From assembly GCA_002401955.1 (NCBI GenBank), contig NVUQ01000022.1, forward strand, positions 1 through 49,800: a stretch of DNA of 49,800 nucleotides, written 5' to 3'. A program made the translations under genes and the position numbers. This DNA comes from Flavobacteriales bacterium. GTDB taxonomy: Bacteria > Bacteroidota > Bacteroidia > Flavobacteriales_E > Vicingaceae. Under the pieces are notes generated by a model that did no database searches, was not told the origin of the DNA, and saw only the letters and a list, made by a program, of their open reading frames with translations. This document shows positions 32,544-41,963 of the stretch, one piece after another (within the stretch, counting starts at the first letter, position 1; each line of letters begins with the position of its first letter).

Positions 32544-34874
32544 ATGAAAATTATTAAGCAAGTATTCCTTGCATCAATTTTATTGATAGGAACACAAAGC
32601 ATTGCACAAAACATTAAAGAAATTAAAGGCGTTATAATGGACAACAAAACAAATGAACCTTTGGCGTTTGTAAGTGTTGCTGACTCAAAAACTCACAAAG
32701 GAACATCTACAGATTTTTCTGGGTCATTCATCCTAACATCAGAAAATTTAATCGATTCTATAACTATATCGTGTATTGGCTATGAAAAAATGACCATTAA
32801 AGCGCAAGAAAACATAGCTCTTTTTCTTAAAAAATCTGCTGTATCATTAAATGAATTTGTTGTTTCTTCTGATAGAGGTTTAGAAAAAAGAACCGAAGCA
32901 CCCATTGCCATTAGTTCAATTTCGGCCCAAACAATAGCAGACAACAAACCTACATCTATCGATCAGGTTTTAAATCAAACAGCTGGAGTTTATATGGTTG
33001 ATTTGGGTAATGAACAACACACTATGAGCATTAGACAACCTATCAACTATGGTGCAACTTACCTTTATCTTGAAGATGGTGTACCCATTAGAAGTTCAGG
33101 TATATTTAACCACAATGCGTTATTAGAAATAAATATGGCCAACACAAGTAAAGTTGAAATTATTCGTGGGCCAGCATCAAGCCTTTATGGTAGCGAAGCA
33201 ATTGGTGGAGCTGTAAACTTTATTTCTTATCGACCTTCTACTCTTCCAACAACAGGAATAAGCCTTCAGGGGAATAATTTAGGCTATAAAAGAACTGATT
33301 TCTATGCTTCTAACACATTTAAAAAACTAGGTGTAAGACTAGCTGGTTATTACGCTAATAATAAGGATGGTTTTATAGAGCATAGCGATTTTAACAAAAT
33401 CGCTTTAAGCCTAGCATTAAACTATCAATTATCAAATAAAACAGAAATTTCTATTAACAACACTTTCGTAGATTATTATGCAGATATGACTGGCTCTTTA
33501 GATAGTGCCGATTTCTTTGATAAAGAATATGGTTCCAATCACACTTTTACCAATAGACAAGTTGATGCATTTAGAAGTAAATTAAGCATACATCAATACT
33601 GGAATACAAATTCAAAATCATCTTTAATAGCCTATTATAGAAATAATTCCATCAAACAGAATCCATCTTACCGAGTAAAAGACGATTTTAAACCATGGAT
33701 GCCTTCAGGAATGCAAGGAGATCCTAATTTAGCTCATGGAGAGTTAAACGACAACAGCTTTAACAGCTATGGCGCAATTCTTCAACACAAACAATCGTTT
33801 AAGTTTTTAAAAACTAAAATTACTGCTGGAGGAACAATGGATTATAGTCCAAACAAATACATCGCTAACTACCTTACTATTGTAAAAAATGATGAAGATA
33901 TCTATGAATCTTTTGAAAAACAAGATAGCTTACTCGCAGAGTATACTACTGATTTAGTGAATACTGCAGGTTATTTTCAATTTAGCATAGAACCTCTTAA
34001 AAAGTTAAAATTAACTGGAGGTATTCGATATGATGTGTTTACCTACAATTATAAAAACAATCTAGATAGCAATGCTTTTTCTGGAGTACCTGATAGTAAA
34101 GATGAATACAGTCAGCTAACACCAAAAGCAGGATTATCTTATGATATTGGTGGGAATAGTGGATTCTATGCCAATTATAGCCAAGGTTTTGTTCCTCCAC
34201 AGGTTACAGAGCTTTATAAAGGTGTTCAAGTACCTTCTTTACAACCTGCTCAATACAACAATTCAGAACTAGGTTTTTGGATGGCTTCAGCTAATAATAA
34301 AGCTAAAATAGAAGTCGCTTTTTACCAAATGGATGGAACTAACGAAATTATTTCAGTTCGTTTGGATGATGGTTCAACAGAGAAACAAAATGCTGGACAA
34401 ACTAGACACAAGGGGATTGAATATACATTGCACTACCAACTTAACAAAGGGTTGACCCTAAAATTAAATGGTACTAATGCGCAACATACTTTTATAGATT
34501 ATATAGAATCTGGAACAGACTACTCTAGCAAATCTATGACTGGTGCTCCTGGGTGGATTGCCAATGTTCAACTAACCTACAAACCACATTTCTTAAAAGG
34601 TTTTAGAATTAGTGGCGAAATACAACATTTAGATCAGTTTTTTATGGATGCAGCTAACACTAAAGAATATGAAGGGTATGATATTTATAACATCCGCTTA
34701 GGTTATGAATGGAAAGGGTTTGAAATTTGGGCAAACATTATGAATGTTACAGAAGAACTCTACGCTACAAGTGCTTCTTCATCAAGATGGGGAGATAGTT
34801 ATAGAACAGGAAACCCAAGACATGTTACCATTGGTATTGGCTACAATTTTGTTAAAAAGAAAAAAAGTAATTAA
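32544..34874 (+). CDS. TonB-dependent outer-membrane receptor, putative copper/copper-chelate uptake
   Basis: 776 residues from the ATG at 32544. The upstream frame from 32421 lacks a signal and lies in repeat DNA. Signal peptide IIKQVFLASILLIGTQSIAQ. Then a carboxypeptidase-regulatory-like domain (about 24-100; IKGVIMDNKTNEPLAFVSV), a plug with the TonB-box/plug region (SVSLNEFVVSSDRG, LEDGVPIRSSGIF, VEIIRGPASSLYGSEAIGGAVNF), and a ~550-residue beta-barrel ending HVTIGIGYNF plus a KKKKSN tail. Gene order with the CxGKCHL protein, the CxCC propeller, MbnP and MbnH points to copper or a copper chelate as substrate; this is inference. Confidence 0.92.
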   Translation: MKIIKQVFLASILLIGTQSIAQNIKEIKGVIMDNKTNEPLAFVSVADSKTHKGTSTDFSGSFILTSENLIDSITISCIGYEKMTIKAQENIALFLKKSAVSLNEFVVSSDRGLEKRTEAPIAISSISAQTIADNKPTSIDQVLNQTAGVYMVDLGNEQHTMSIRQPINYGATYLYLEDGVPIRSSGIFNHNALLEINMANTSKVEIIRGPASSLYGSEAIGGAVNFISYRPSTLPTTGISLQGNNLGYKRTDFYASNTFKKLGVRLAGYYANNKDGFIEHSDFNKIALSLALNYQLSNKTEISINNTFVDYYADMTGSLDSADFFDKEYGSNHTFTNRQVDAFRSKLSIHQYWNTNSKSSLIAYYRNNSIKQNPSYRVKDDFKPWMPSGMQGDPNLAHGELNDNSFNSYGAILQHKQSFKFLKTKITAGGTMDYSPNKYIANYLTIVKNDEDIYESFEKQDSLLAEYTTDLVNTAGYFQFSIEPLKKLKLTGGIRYDVFTYNYKNNLDSNAFSGVPDSKDEYSQLTPKAGLSYDIGGNSGFYANYSQGFVPPQVTELYKGVQVPSLQPAQYNNSELGFWMASANNKAKIEVAFYQMDGTNEIISVRLDDGSTEKQNAGQTRHKGIEYTLHYQLNKGLTLKLNGTNAQHTFIDYIESGTDYSSKSMTGAPGWIANVQLTYKPHFLKGFRISGEIQHLDQFFMDAANTKEYEGYDIYNIRLGYEWKGFEIWANIMNVTEELYATSASSSRWGDSYRTGNPRHVTIGIGYNFVKKKKSN

Positions 34875-34916
34875 TAAATGGAGGTAGCTTGTTCTCCCTC
34901 CTATTTTATATCTAAT

Positions 34917-36152
34917 ATGATCAAAAGTATTTTAGTTATTGGTGGAATTATTACATTATCAGCTTGTAACTCACCTAATAAAGATAAGACAAAAGAAAAT
35001 GAGACTGCATTTTTAGTTTCTAGCGGTAAAGGATTAGCCGATTGTCAAAACCTAACAACTGATAACAAAGGAAATCCTGTAATTAGTTGGGTTGAAGGAG
35101 AAAAAGATGAAAGCTGTTTCTATTATTCTGTTTCTACAGATAATGGTCAATCTTTTAATGCTCCAACTAAAGTTTTACCTACTTTAGGGTTATCCCCTCA
35201 TCACGAAAGCATGCCAAAAATTGCTTTTAAAGCTGACGGAACAGCTATTGTGGTTTATCAAAAAAAAACTCCTACTCCAGAAAATCGTTTTGCTGGCGCT
35301 ATATACTATATTCAATCATTTGATGAAGGAGAAAGCTGGAGTAAACCAAACTATTTACATGCTGATACAACAATAGGTATTGGTAGAAGTTATTTTGATA
35401 TTACCACATTACCAAATGGAGAAGTTGGAGCAATTTGGTTAGATGGTAGAAAAAAGTCTAGAAGTGGGGCTACCTTATTTTTTGCTAAAACAAAAAATGA
35501 TAGCGGGTTTAAAGATGAAATAGAACTTGATGATAAAACTTGCCAGTGCTGCAGAACAGCTATTTTTGTAGATCAAAACAATAACATAAATGTAGCTTAC
35601 CGCGATATTATAAATGATAGTATTAGAGATATGGTTCATCTTTATTCAAGTAATTTAGGTGAATCATTTTCTTCTCAAAAGAGGTTAAGTGAAGATAATT
35701 GGGTTATTAGTGGTTGCCCACACACAGGACCAACAATAACAGAAGATAAAGATGGTTTAAATTTCTATTGGTTTACAATGGGTAACGGACAAGGAGTTTA
35801 TCACACCTCTACAAATAACCATGGTAATTATTTTACCGAAAGAAAACTAATTAATTCGGAAGCTAAACACCCTCAAGCTGCAAGTTTAAAAGGAGGGGGA
35901 ACAGCATTAGTTTATGAGGAGGACTTTAAAACCGACTCAATTTTTAGAAGCCGAATCGGAATATCGATTCAAAATGAAAAATCTAAAAAAGACCTTCTCT
36001 ACATTACACCTGATTCAGTTGACTGCTCCTATCCTGTTGCCTTAGGATTAAAAAACAATAAGGTTTTAGTAGCATGGTCACAAAAAGACAAGAAACTTAC
36101 TCAGGTATACTTCAAGTTAATTTCAACAAAAAATAATATAACTATTCAATAA
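34917..36152 (+). CDS. Beta-propeller (BNR/sialidase-like) lipoprotein with CxCC motif
   Basis: A 411-residue lipoprotein from the ATG at 34917 (signal ILVIGGIITLSAC, Cys17). The earlier in-frame ATG at 34878 gives no signal peptide. Asp-box repeats of BNR propellers are visible (STDNGQSF, SFDEGESWSK, SSNLGESFSS, STNNHGNYF). A cysteine motif C209-Q-C-C212 and GCPHTGPTITED (about 265) could bind metal. Catalytic residues of true sialidases (Arg triad, FRIP) are not evident, so sugar hydrolysis is doubtful. It is 42 bases after the receptor and before mbnP, and probably helps handle the metal or the MbnPH pair. Confidence 0.78.
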   Translation: MIKSILVIGGIITLSACNSPNKDKTKENETAFLVSSGKGLADCQNLTTDNKGNPVISWVEGEKDESCFYYSVSTDNGQSFNAPTKVLPTLGLSPHHESMPKIAFKADGTAIVVYQKKTPTPENRFAGAIYYIQSFDEGESWSKPNYLHADTTIGIGRSYFDITTLPNGEVGAIWLDGRKKSRSGATLFFAKTKNDSGFKDEIELDDKTCQCCRTAIFVDQNNNINVAYRDIINDSIRDMVHLYSSNLGESFSSQKRLSEDNWVISGCPHTGPTITEDKDGLNFYWFTMGNGQGVYHTSTNNHGNYFTERKLINSEAKHPQAASLKGGGTALVYEEDFKTDSIFRSRIGISIQNEKSKKDLLYITPDSVDCSYPVALGLKNNKVLVAWSQKDKKLTQVYFKLISTKNNITIQ

Positions 36153-36286
36153 AAAAAACCGTTTATTTGCTCAAAATTGAATATACCAGCCATATTCAAC
36201 CGTTCAATAAAAGGGAAATTATTTCTCAATTAACTTATTACTTTTAATTAATTTTATAAAATCAAAAAATCATAAAAACAACAAAA

Positions 36287-37144
36287 ATGAAACAACTATT
36301 AAAAACAGTTACTGCTTTGTTAATACTAAGCGTAATACTTACCTCTTGTGCTAAAAATGAAGGCTGTACTGATCCGGCTGCTAAAAACTTTGATGTTGAA
36401 GCAACAAAAGATGATGGATCATGTGTATACGTCAAAGAAGAAATTGTAGAAAACACAACCGCAACGGTTACTTTTAATTTTACGCATCATTTTGATGGGA
36501 TTCCTGTAACTGCAGCCAACTTCAATCAATTTAACTTTATTAATGCTAATGGAGATACGATGAGTATTTCTAAGCTAAGATACTTAGTTTCTGGCGTAAA
36601 ACTAAATACATCTAGTGGTACAGAATTACCAATGAATGGATACAACTTAGTTGATGTAACAAATGGCACTGGGTTAAGCTACACAATTGGTCAAGCTGAA
36701 TTTGGAGCGTTAGCAAACATGTCATTTAATTTTGGTTTTGACACTACTGATAATTCAGGAAACTATATTGATTTAAATTCTGTTAGCTGGGGAGTACCTA
36801 TGATGATGGGCGGTGGTTATCATAATATGCAACTTGAAGGAAAGTATAAAGTAAATGGTGTTGACTCTCTTTATGCCTACCATAATATTGCTAAAAAAAG
36901 ACCTACAATGATGGCTCCTTATGAAGCAAACCATATTGCTATTAATTTACCTGGAATTGCTTTAAATCAACATAATGTAGTGGTAGAAATTAAAATGAAC
37001 ATTGCTGAATGGTTTAAAAATCCAGACACATGGGATTTAAATACTTTCCATAGCTCACTTATGATGAACTATACTGCCCAAAGCATGATGCAAGCAAACG
37101 GATACAATGCCTTTACTTTAGGTATAATATCTCAAAAACAATAA
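36287..37144 (+). CDS. mbnP: MbnP-family copper-binding protein
   Basis: A 285-residue lipoprotein (signal ILSVILTSC, Cys21). A short GCTDPAAKNFDVEATKDDGSC segment (TSP3-like CTDP..DDGSC pattern) precedes the MbnP domain at about 55-285. Features: VTFNFTHHFDGIPV, ISKLRYLVSGVKL, FNFGFDTTDN, SVSWGVPMMMGGGYHNMQLEGKY and HSSLMMNYTAQSMM. These are rich in Met and His, with Trp residues that in the CorA/MopE-MbnP family include the one converted to kynurenine for copper binding. It is partnered with the adjacent di-heme MbnH. The copper role follows from the family, not from this sequence alone. Confidence 0.88.
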   Translation: MKQLLKTVTALLILSVILTSCAKNEGCTDPAAKNFDVEATKDDGSCVYVKEEIVENTTATVTFNFTHHFDGIPVTAANFNQFNFINANGDTMSISKLRYLVSGVKLNTSSGTELPMNGYNLVDVTNGTGLSYTIGQAEFGALANMSFNFGFDTTDNSGNYIDLNSVSWGVPMMMGGGYHNMQLEGKYKVNGVDSLYAYHNIAKKRPTMMAPYEANHIAINLPGIALNQHNVVVEIKMNIAEWFKNPDTWDLNTFHSSLMMNYTAQSMMQANGYNAFTLGIISQKQ

Positions 37145-37153
37145 ATTTAATAT

Positions 37154-37188
37154 GAGAATACTCAAGCAACTATTGTTTGTGTATTCTC
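37154..37188 (+). promoter_or_regulatory. Strong intercistronic hairpin between mbnP and mbnH
   Basis: GAGAATAC-t-CAAGCAA-cta-TTGTTTG-t-GTATTCTC: a 15-bp stem with one T-T mismatch, one G-T wobble and a 3-base loop. It starts 9 bases after the mbnP stop region and ends 13 bases before the mbnH ATG. Lacking a long T-run, it is more likely an mRNA processing, stabilising or partial attenuation element that sets the MbnP:MbnH ratio. Confidence 0.7.
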
Positions 37189-37201
37189 GTTTACCACTAT
37201 A

Positions 37202-38314
37202 ATGAGAAACATAAGAACACTAATCACCTTAATTATTTTTACTGCTTTTTTCACTTCTTGTTCAAAAGAAGTAAAAGAAGAGCCTATTCCTGTTCCCGTT
37301 CCAGAACCAACCACCAACACTCCTACTCCTGCTCCCTTACAAATACCACAGTTATTTGCTCAAACAATTAACCCTCCTTTAATACCTACTAACAACCCAC
37401 AAACAATTGAAGGAGTTGCTTTAGGAAGAAAACTGTTTTTTGATCCAATATTATCTGGAGATGGTACACTAGCATGTGCATCTTGCCATTCTCCAGAATT
37501 TTCTTTTACTGATAGTAGCCGATTTAGTACTGGGATTACCATGCAGCAAGGTGACAGAAATTCTATGGCAATATTTAATGCTGCTTGGAATTGGAATGGA
37601 AAATTCTTTTGGGATGGTAGGGCAAACAGTTTAGAAAATCAAGCTTTGGGTCCTGTGGTTAATCCTATTGAAATGAATAACACTTGGCCTACCGCTATGG
37701 CTAGTTTACAAGCTCATCCTGATTATCCAGGATTATTTAATGATGCTTTCGGAACATCTACTATAGATTCTACATTAGTAACTATGGCCATTGCCCAGTT
37801 TGAAAGAACATTAATTTCTGCCAATTCAAGATTTGACAGATATATTATGGGACAAAGTGCATTAACACCTCAAGAATTGAGTGGCTTTAATATTTATAAC
37901 AATGGTAATATTGGAGGTGGAGACTGTTTCCATTGTCATGGAGATGGATCTAACCCTTTATGGACGGACAATGATTTTCACAACAATGGGTTAGATGCAA
38001 CATTTACTGATAATGGAAGAAGTATTGTAACTGGAAACAGTGCAGACGATGGTAAATTTAAAACCCCATCATTAAGAAACTTAGCTTATTCTGCTCCATA
38101 CATGCACGATGGTAGGTTTGCTACTCTTGATGAAGTTATTGATCATTACAGTACTGGAGTAGTGATGTCATCAACAATAGACCCTCTTATGCAACACGCT
38201 GGTACAGGAGGTACACAAATGAGTCCTTCTGACAAAGCTGACTTAAAGGCCTTTCTACTTTCTTTAAGCGATTCTGACTTTATTGTTAATCCTGATTTTC
38301 AAGATCCTAATTAG
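37202..38314 (+). CDS. mbnH: MbnH-family di-heme cytochrome c peroxidase-like enzyme
   Basis: A 370-residue lipoprotein (FTAFFTSC, Cys20) with a Pro/Thr-rich linker (PVPVPEPTTNTPTPAP). Two heme c sites are visible: C92-A-S-C-H96 and C242-F-H-C-H246. Cytochrome c peroxidase family blocks are present: GVALGRKLFFDPILSGDGTLAC, SMAIFNAAWNWNGKFFWDGRA, FKTPSLRNLAYSAPYMHDGRF and EVIDHYSTG. In MbnPH pairs this enzyme oxidises a Trp of MbnP to make a copper-binding kynurenine site. It lies 57 bases after mbnP, separated by the hairpin. The role is taken from the family and gene pairing. Confidence 0.9.
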   Translation: MRNIRTLITLIIFTAFFTSCSKEVKEEPIPVPVPEPTTNTPTPAPLQIPQLFAQTINPPLIPTNNPQTIEGVALGRKLFFDPILSGDGTLACASCHSPEFSFTDSSRFSTGITMQQGDRNSMAIFNAAWNWNGKFFWDGRANSLENQALGPVVNPIEMNNTWPTAMASLQAHPDYPGLFNDAFGTSTIDSTLVTMAIAQFERTLISANSRFDRYIMGQSALTPQELSGFNIYNNGNIGGGDCFHCHGDGSNPLWTDNDFHNNGLDATFTDNGRSIVTGNSADDGKFKTPSLRNLAYSAPYMHDGRFATLDEVIDHYSTGVVMSSTIDPLMQHAGTGGTQMSPSDKADLKAFLLSLSDSDFIVNPDFQDPN

Positions 38315-38561
38315 ACCATAATTTAATGGATAAAGAGAAGCAACAGTTCTTTAAAAAAAGCATCCTAGCTGAAAATAAAAGAATTTCTTGAGACGATGAT
38401 CCCCGAAGCAGAGCTTTCGAAGAATTCTCTTGATTAAAATTCTTAACGTAAAAATCAGAACACATTCAATAAATAAACTATCTAATACCTTCTTGGTTTC
38501 CGTTAAAATAGGAGTTCAACTTGAATGTTAAATTAATATACATTCTTCTTCAAAGAATAAT

Positions 38562-38569
38562 TATCTTTA
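38562..38569 (+). promoter_or_regulatory. Probable -7 box for the T9SS propeller gene
   Basis: TATCTTTA is close to TAnnTTTG, 30 bases before the ATG at 38599. The gap 38315-38598 otherwise holds CGAAGCAGAGCTTTCG (a small stem) and AT-rich sequence; nothing else is seen. Confidence 0.4.
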
Positions 38570-38598
38570 CCAAAGACTAACTAGTTATTATTTTGAAG

Positions 38599-41500
38599 AT
38601 GATCATAAAGCAAATTTCAACATTATTATTCGCCTTACTTTTCGTATGTAATATTGCTAAAGCACAAGAATATGTTCGTTTAATGGAAGAACAGAATGCT
38701 AACTTTTATGATATTCAAAAATCATTTTACAACCATTGGGAAGGTAAATCTTATGAAAAAGGAAAAGGATGGAAACAGTTTAAACGTTGGGAATATTTTA
38801 TGGAACCAAGAGTTTATCCTTCTGGAAGAATTATTGACCCATCTCTTTCTTACAATGAATATAATAAGTTTAAGGCAACATACGCTACTCCAAAAGGAGC
38901 TGCAAATAACAAAACTTCCAATTGGATCCCTTTAGGCCCTACTAGTTGGAATTCTATTGGTTGGAATCCTGGAATAGGAAGAGTAAACGCAATAGCTGTT
39001 GACCCTAGTAACAGTAGCACTATTTATGTTGGTGCTCCGGCTGGTGGCTGTTGGAAATCAACTGACAATGGAAGCTCATGGGCTCCTTTAACAGATAATT
39101 TATCCTCATTGGGTGTTTCTGGAATTGTAGTAGATCCTAATAATTCTAACATTGTTTATATTGCTACAGGTGATGGTGACGGAAATGACACTTACAGTAT
39201 TGGTGTAATGAAATCTATTGATGGTGGTGCTACATGGAATAGTACCGGACTTAATTGGAGTACTACTCAAAGTAGAGTAATGCGTAAAATAATTATAGAC
39301 CCTAACAATTCTAACATACTATTTGTTGCCACTAGTGCTGGTCTATATAAAACAAATAATGCTGGTGCGAGCTGGGTAAGCGTATTAGGAGAATCTATCA
39401 GAGATATAGAATTTAACTCTAGCAATTCTAATACTGTTTTTACATGTACAAATACACAATTTTACAAATCTACAAATGGAGGTAACTCATTTAGTAATGG
39501 TTCTTCAGGAACTCCTATTATTGGTGTTGGAAGATTATCAATAGCAGTTACTGCGAGTGATACTGACTATGTTTATTTATTAGCTTCAAACTCAAACGAT
39601 GCTAGTTTTTTAGGGTTATATCGGTCTACTGATTCTGGAAATAGCTTTTCTCTGAGAACAAACACACCAAATGTTTTTGGATACAATACTAATGGTGGTG
39701 ATTCTGGTGGGCAAAGCTGGTATGATATGGCACTAGCTGTTTCTCCAACCAATAAAAACGAAGTTTATACTGGAGGAGTTAATGTATGGAAATCTACTAA
39801 TGGAGGTTCTACTTTAAACTGTTTAAGTAAATGGAATTGGCCTACTGGATCATATGAGTATGTTCATGCAGATATTCATACCATCGATTTTTATGGAAAT
39901 ACATTATTTGTTGGTTCTGATGGTGGAATATTTAAATCTACTGATAGTGGAAATAATTTTTCTGACATTACTGCTGGTATTCAACATTCACAGTTTTACA
40001 GAATGGGAGGAAGTGCTACAGATGCAGGAACAATAATAGTTGGAGCTCAAGATAACGGGTGTACCTTATTAAAAAGTGGGACTTGGACTCATGTAACTGG
40101 TGGTGACGGAATGGAATGTATGGTTGATTATTCCAATGCAAACATCATCTATTCAACTAGTCAAAATGGTAACATTTATAAATCTACAGATGGAGGAAAC
40201 TCTTTTAATGGAATAACTGGCGGAATAACTGGTTCTGGAGCTTGGGTAACCCCTTACACCCTAGATCCAAATGTTCCGAGTACAATTTATGTAGGATATA
40301 ATGATGTTTGGAAATCTACTAACGGAGGGAATACCTGGAACACCATCTCTTCATTTTCTTCTCCCTTCTTAAAATCTTTAGTGGTAGCTCCATCAAACAG
40401 CAATACAATTTATGCTGCAACAGACAACATAATTTACAAAACCATAAACGGAGGTGGAAATTGGACAGATATAACAAGTGGCTTACCAGGTAATGCCATT
40501 ACCTACATTACGGTTCATGATTTAAACCCTAACATTTTATGGGTAAGTATATCAGGCTTTACCAATGGTAATAAAGTATATAAATCTATTAATGGTGGTG
40601 TTAGTTGGGTTAATGTTTCTGGAAATTTACCAAACCTACCAGTTAATTGTATTACTTATGAATATGGCTCTAACAATGGAATATATATAGGTACAGATAT
40701 TGGAATTTATTACAAAAACGATGACCTTGCTACATGGCAACTTTTCAGCGATAATCTTCCAAATGTTATTGTAAATGAATTAGAAATCCACTATGGTTCA
40801 GGTAAAATAAGAGCTGCTACTTATGGAAGAGGTTTGTGGGAGTCTAATTTATTTGTAACAGCTCTTCCCACAGCTCAATTCCATTCTCCTGACACGAATA
40901 TCTGCCCAAACAATTGTGCTAAATTTACCAATACTACTCCTAATTTAGGTCTTACTTGGCAATGGTATTTCCCAGGAGGAACACCAAGCACATCTACAGA
41001 CTTAAACCCTTTAATTTGCTACCCTTCTACTGGAAATTACAATGTTTCGTTAATCGTTAGCAATCCTGCGGGAACTGATTCTACTTATTCATCGAACTAC
41101 ATAGTGGTTCAAAATCAAACAACTGGAATTCCACTACCATTATCCGAAGGATTTGAAAACACACCATCTATTCCAAACAATTGGAAAATAGACAACCCCG
41201 ACAATGACATCACTTGGTCTCACAATACTGTTGTTGGTGGATTTGGATTAAGTGCTTCATGTCTTTTCTTAGATAATTTTTCTACAAATTTTGATGGAGA
41301 AAAAGATTACTTTGTTTCTCCAACATTAGATTTTTCTTCCATTACTACAGCAAAAATGATTTTTGATGTTGCTTACAGACAATGGTCTCCGGCTAAATCT
41401 GATACGCTTGCAGTTTATTATTCTTTAGATTGTGGTTTAACAAAAAATTTACTTTGGGAAAAAGGAGGCCCTGATTTAGCGACTACCAATTACCTACCTC

Positions 41501-41907
41501 TATATTATATTCCTGCAACAAACGAATGGAGAACTGATACTGTTGATTTAAGTATTTTATCAGGGTATTCTACCGTAGAAATTTATTTTGAAAACAAATC
41601 AGATCATGGAAACGTGCTTTATCTTGATAACATTAACATAGGGCAAGCTGTTGGTATAAATGAAAACTTTACAAAAAATAATGTTTCGATATACCCTAAC
41701 CCTTTTAAAAATACGGTTACAATAAGAAACAATACTTCATCTATTAATTCTGTAGAAATATATAACGCTATAGGAAAGTTAGTCTTTAAAGAAAATGTAA
41801 ACGCTAATCATCACACCTTAAATCTTAATTATTTTAGTAATGGATTTTATCTTTTGAGGGTAGAAACTGACAATGAAATAATTACGAAAAGTTTGATAAA
41901 GAACTAA
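38599..41907 (+). CDS. Giant T9SS cargo: BNR propellers, PKD, MAM-like and sorting domains (paralogue 1)
   Basis: 1102 residues from the ATG at 38599; a TTG two codons earlier is possible. Signal peptide LLFALLFVCNIAKAQ. The conserved start EYVRLMEEQNANFYDIQKSF and GKGWKQFKRWEYFMEPRVYPSG is seen in many Bacteroidota T9SS proteins. Residues ~110-760 carry a dozen or so BNR/Asp-box motifs (KSTDNGSSW, KSTNGGNSF, KTINGGGNW) forming sortilin-like beta-propellers. Then a PKD-like domain (about 770-850; WQWYFPGGTPS), a choice-of-anchor J/MAM-like domain (about 855-1030) and a type A sorting domain (NVSIYPNPFKNTVTIRNN). It is probably surface-exposed and involved in adhesion or polymer binding. It is followed 56 bases later by a close paralogue. 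Confidence 0.9.
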   Translation: MIIKQISTLLFALLFVCNIAKAQEYVRLMEEQNANFYDIQKSFYNHWEGKSYEKGKGWKQFKRWEYFMEPRVYPSGRIIDPSLSYNEYNKFKATYATPKGAANNKTSNWIPLGPTSWNSIGWNPGIGRVNAIAVDPSNSSTIYVGAPAGGCWKSTDNGSSWAPLTDNLSSLGVSGIVVDPNNSNIVYIATGDGDGNDTYSIGVMKSIDGGATWNSTGLNWSTTQSRVMRKIIIDPNNSNILFVATSAGLYKTNNAGASWVSVLGESIRDIEFNSSNSNTVFTCTNTQFYKSTNGGNSFSNGSSGTPIIGVGRLSIAVTASDTDYVYLLASNSNDASFLGLYRSTDSGNSFSLRTNTPNVFGYNTNGGDSGGQSWYDMALAVSPTNKNEVYTGGVNVWKSTNGGSTLNCLSKWNWPTGSYEYVHADIHTIDFYGNTLFVGSDGGIFKSTDSGNNFSDITAGIQHSQFYRMGGSATDAGTIIVGAQDNGCTLLKSGTWTHVTGGDGMECMVDYSNANIIYSTSQNGNIYKSTDGGNSFNGITGGITGSGAWVTPYTLDPNVPSTIYVGYNDVWKSTNGGNTWNTISSFSSPFLKSLVVAPSNSNTIYAATDNIIYKTINGGGNWTDITSGLPGNAITYITVHDLNPNILWVSISGFTNGNKVYKSINGGVSWVNVSGNLPNLPVNCITYEYGSNNGIYIGTDIGIYYKNDDLATWQLFSDNLPNVIVNELEIHYGSGKIRAATYGRGLWESNLFVTALPTAQFHSPDTNICPNNCAKFTNTTPNLGLTWQWYFPGGTPSTSTDLNPLICYPSTGNYNVSLIVSNPAGTDSTYSSNYIVVQNQTTGIPLPLSEGFENTPSIPNNWKIDNPDNDITWSHNTVVGGFGLSASCLFLDNFSTNFDGEKDYFVSPTLDFSSITTAKMIFDVAYRQWSPAKSDTLAVYYSLDCGLTKNLLWEKGGPDLATTNYLPLYYIPATNEWRTDTVDLSILSGYSTVEIYFENKSDHGNVLYLDNINIGQAVGINENFTKNNVSIYPNPFKNTVTIRNNTSSINSVEIYNAIGKLVFKENVNANHHTLNLNYFSNGFYLLRVETDNEIITKSLIKN

Positions 41908-41963
41908 TAATCAGTTGTCTTTAAAAACAAACTAAATAATATTAATATTTTAAATAAAGTATA

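Noticed and set aside
34878..34916. Upstream start of the propeller lipoprotein
   Set aside because: It would place 13 residues before the lipobox signal; the ATG at 34917 gives a normal lipoprotein signal.
38696..38935. Alternative-frame ORFs inside the T9SS propeller genes
   Set aside because: They are shadows of repetitive coding sequence in other frames.
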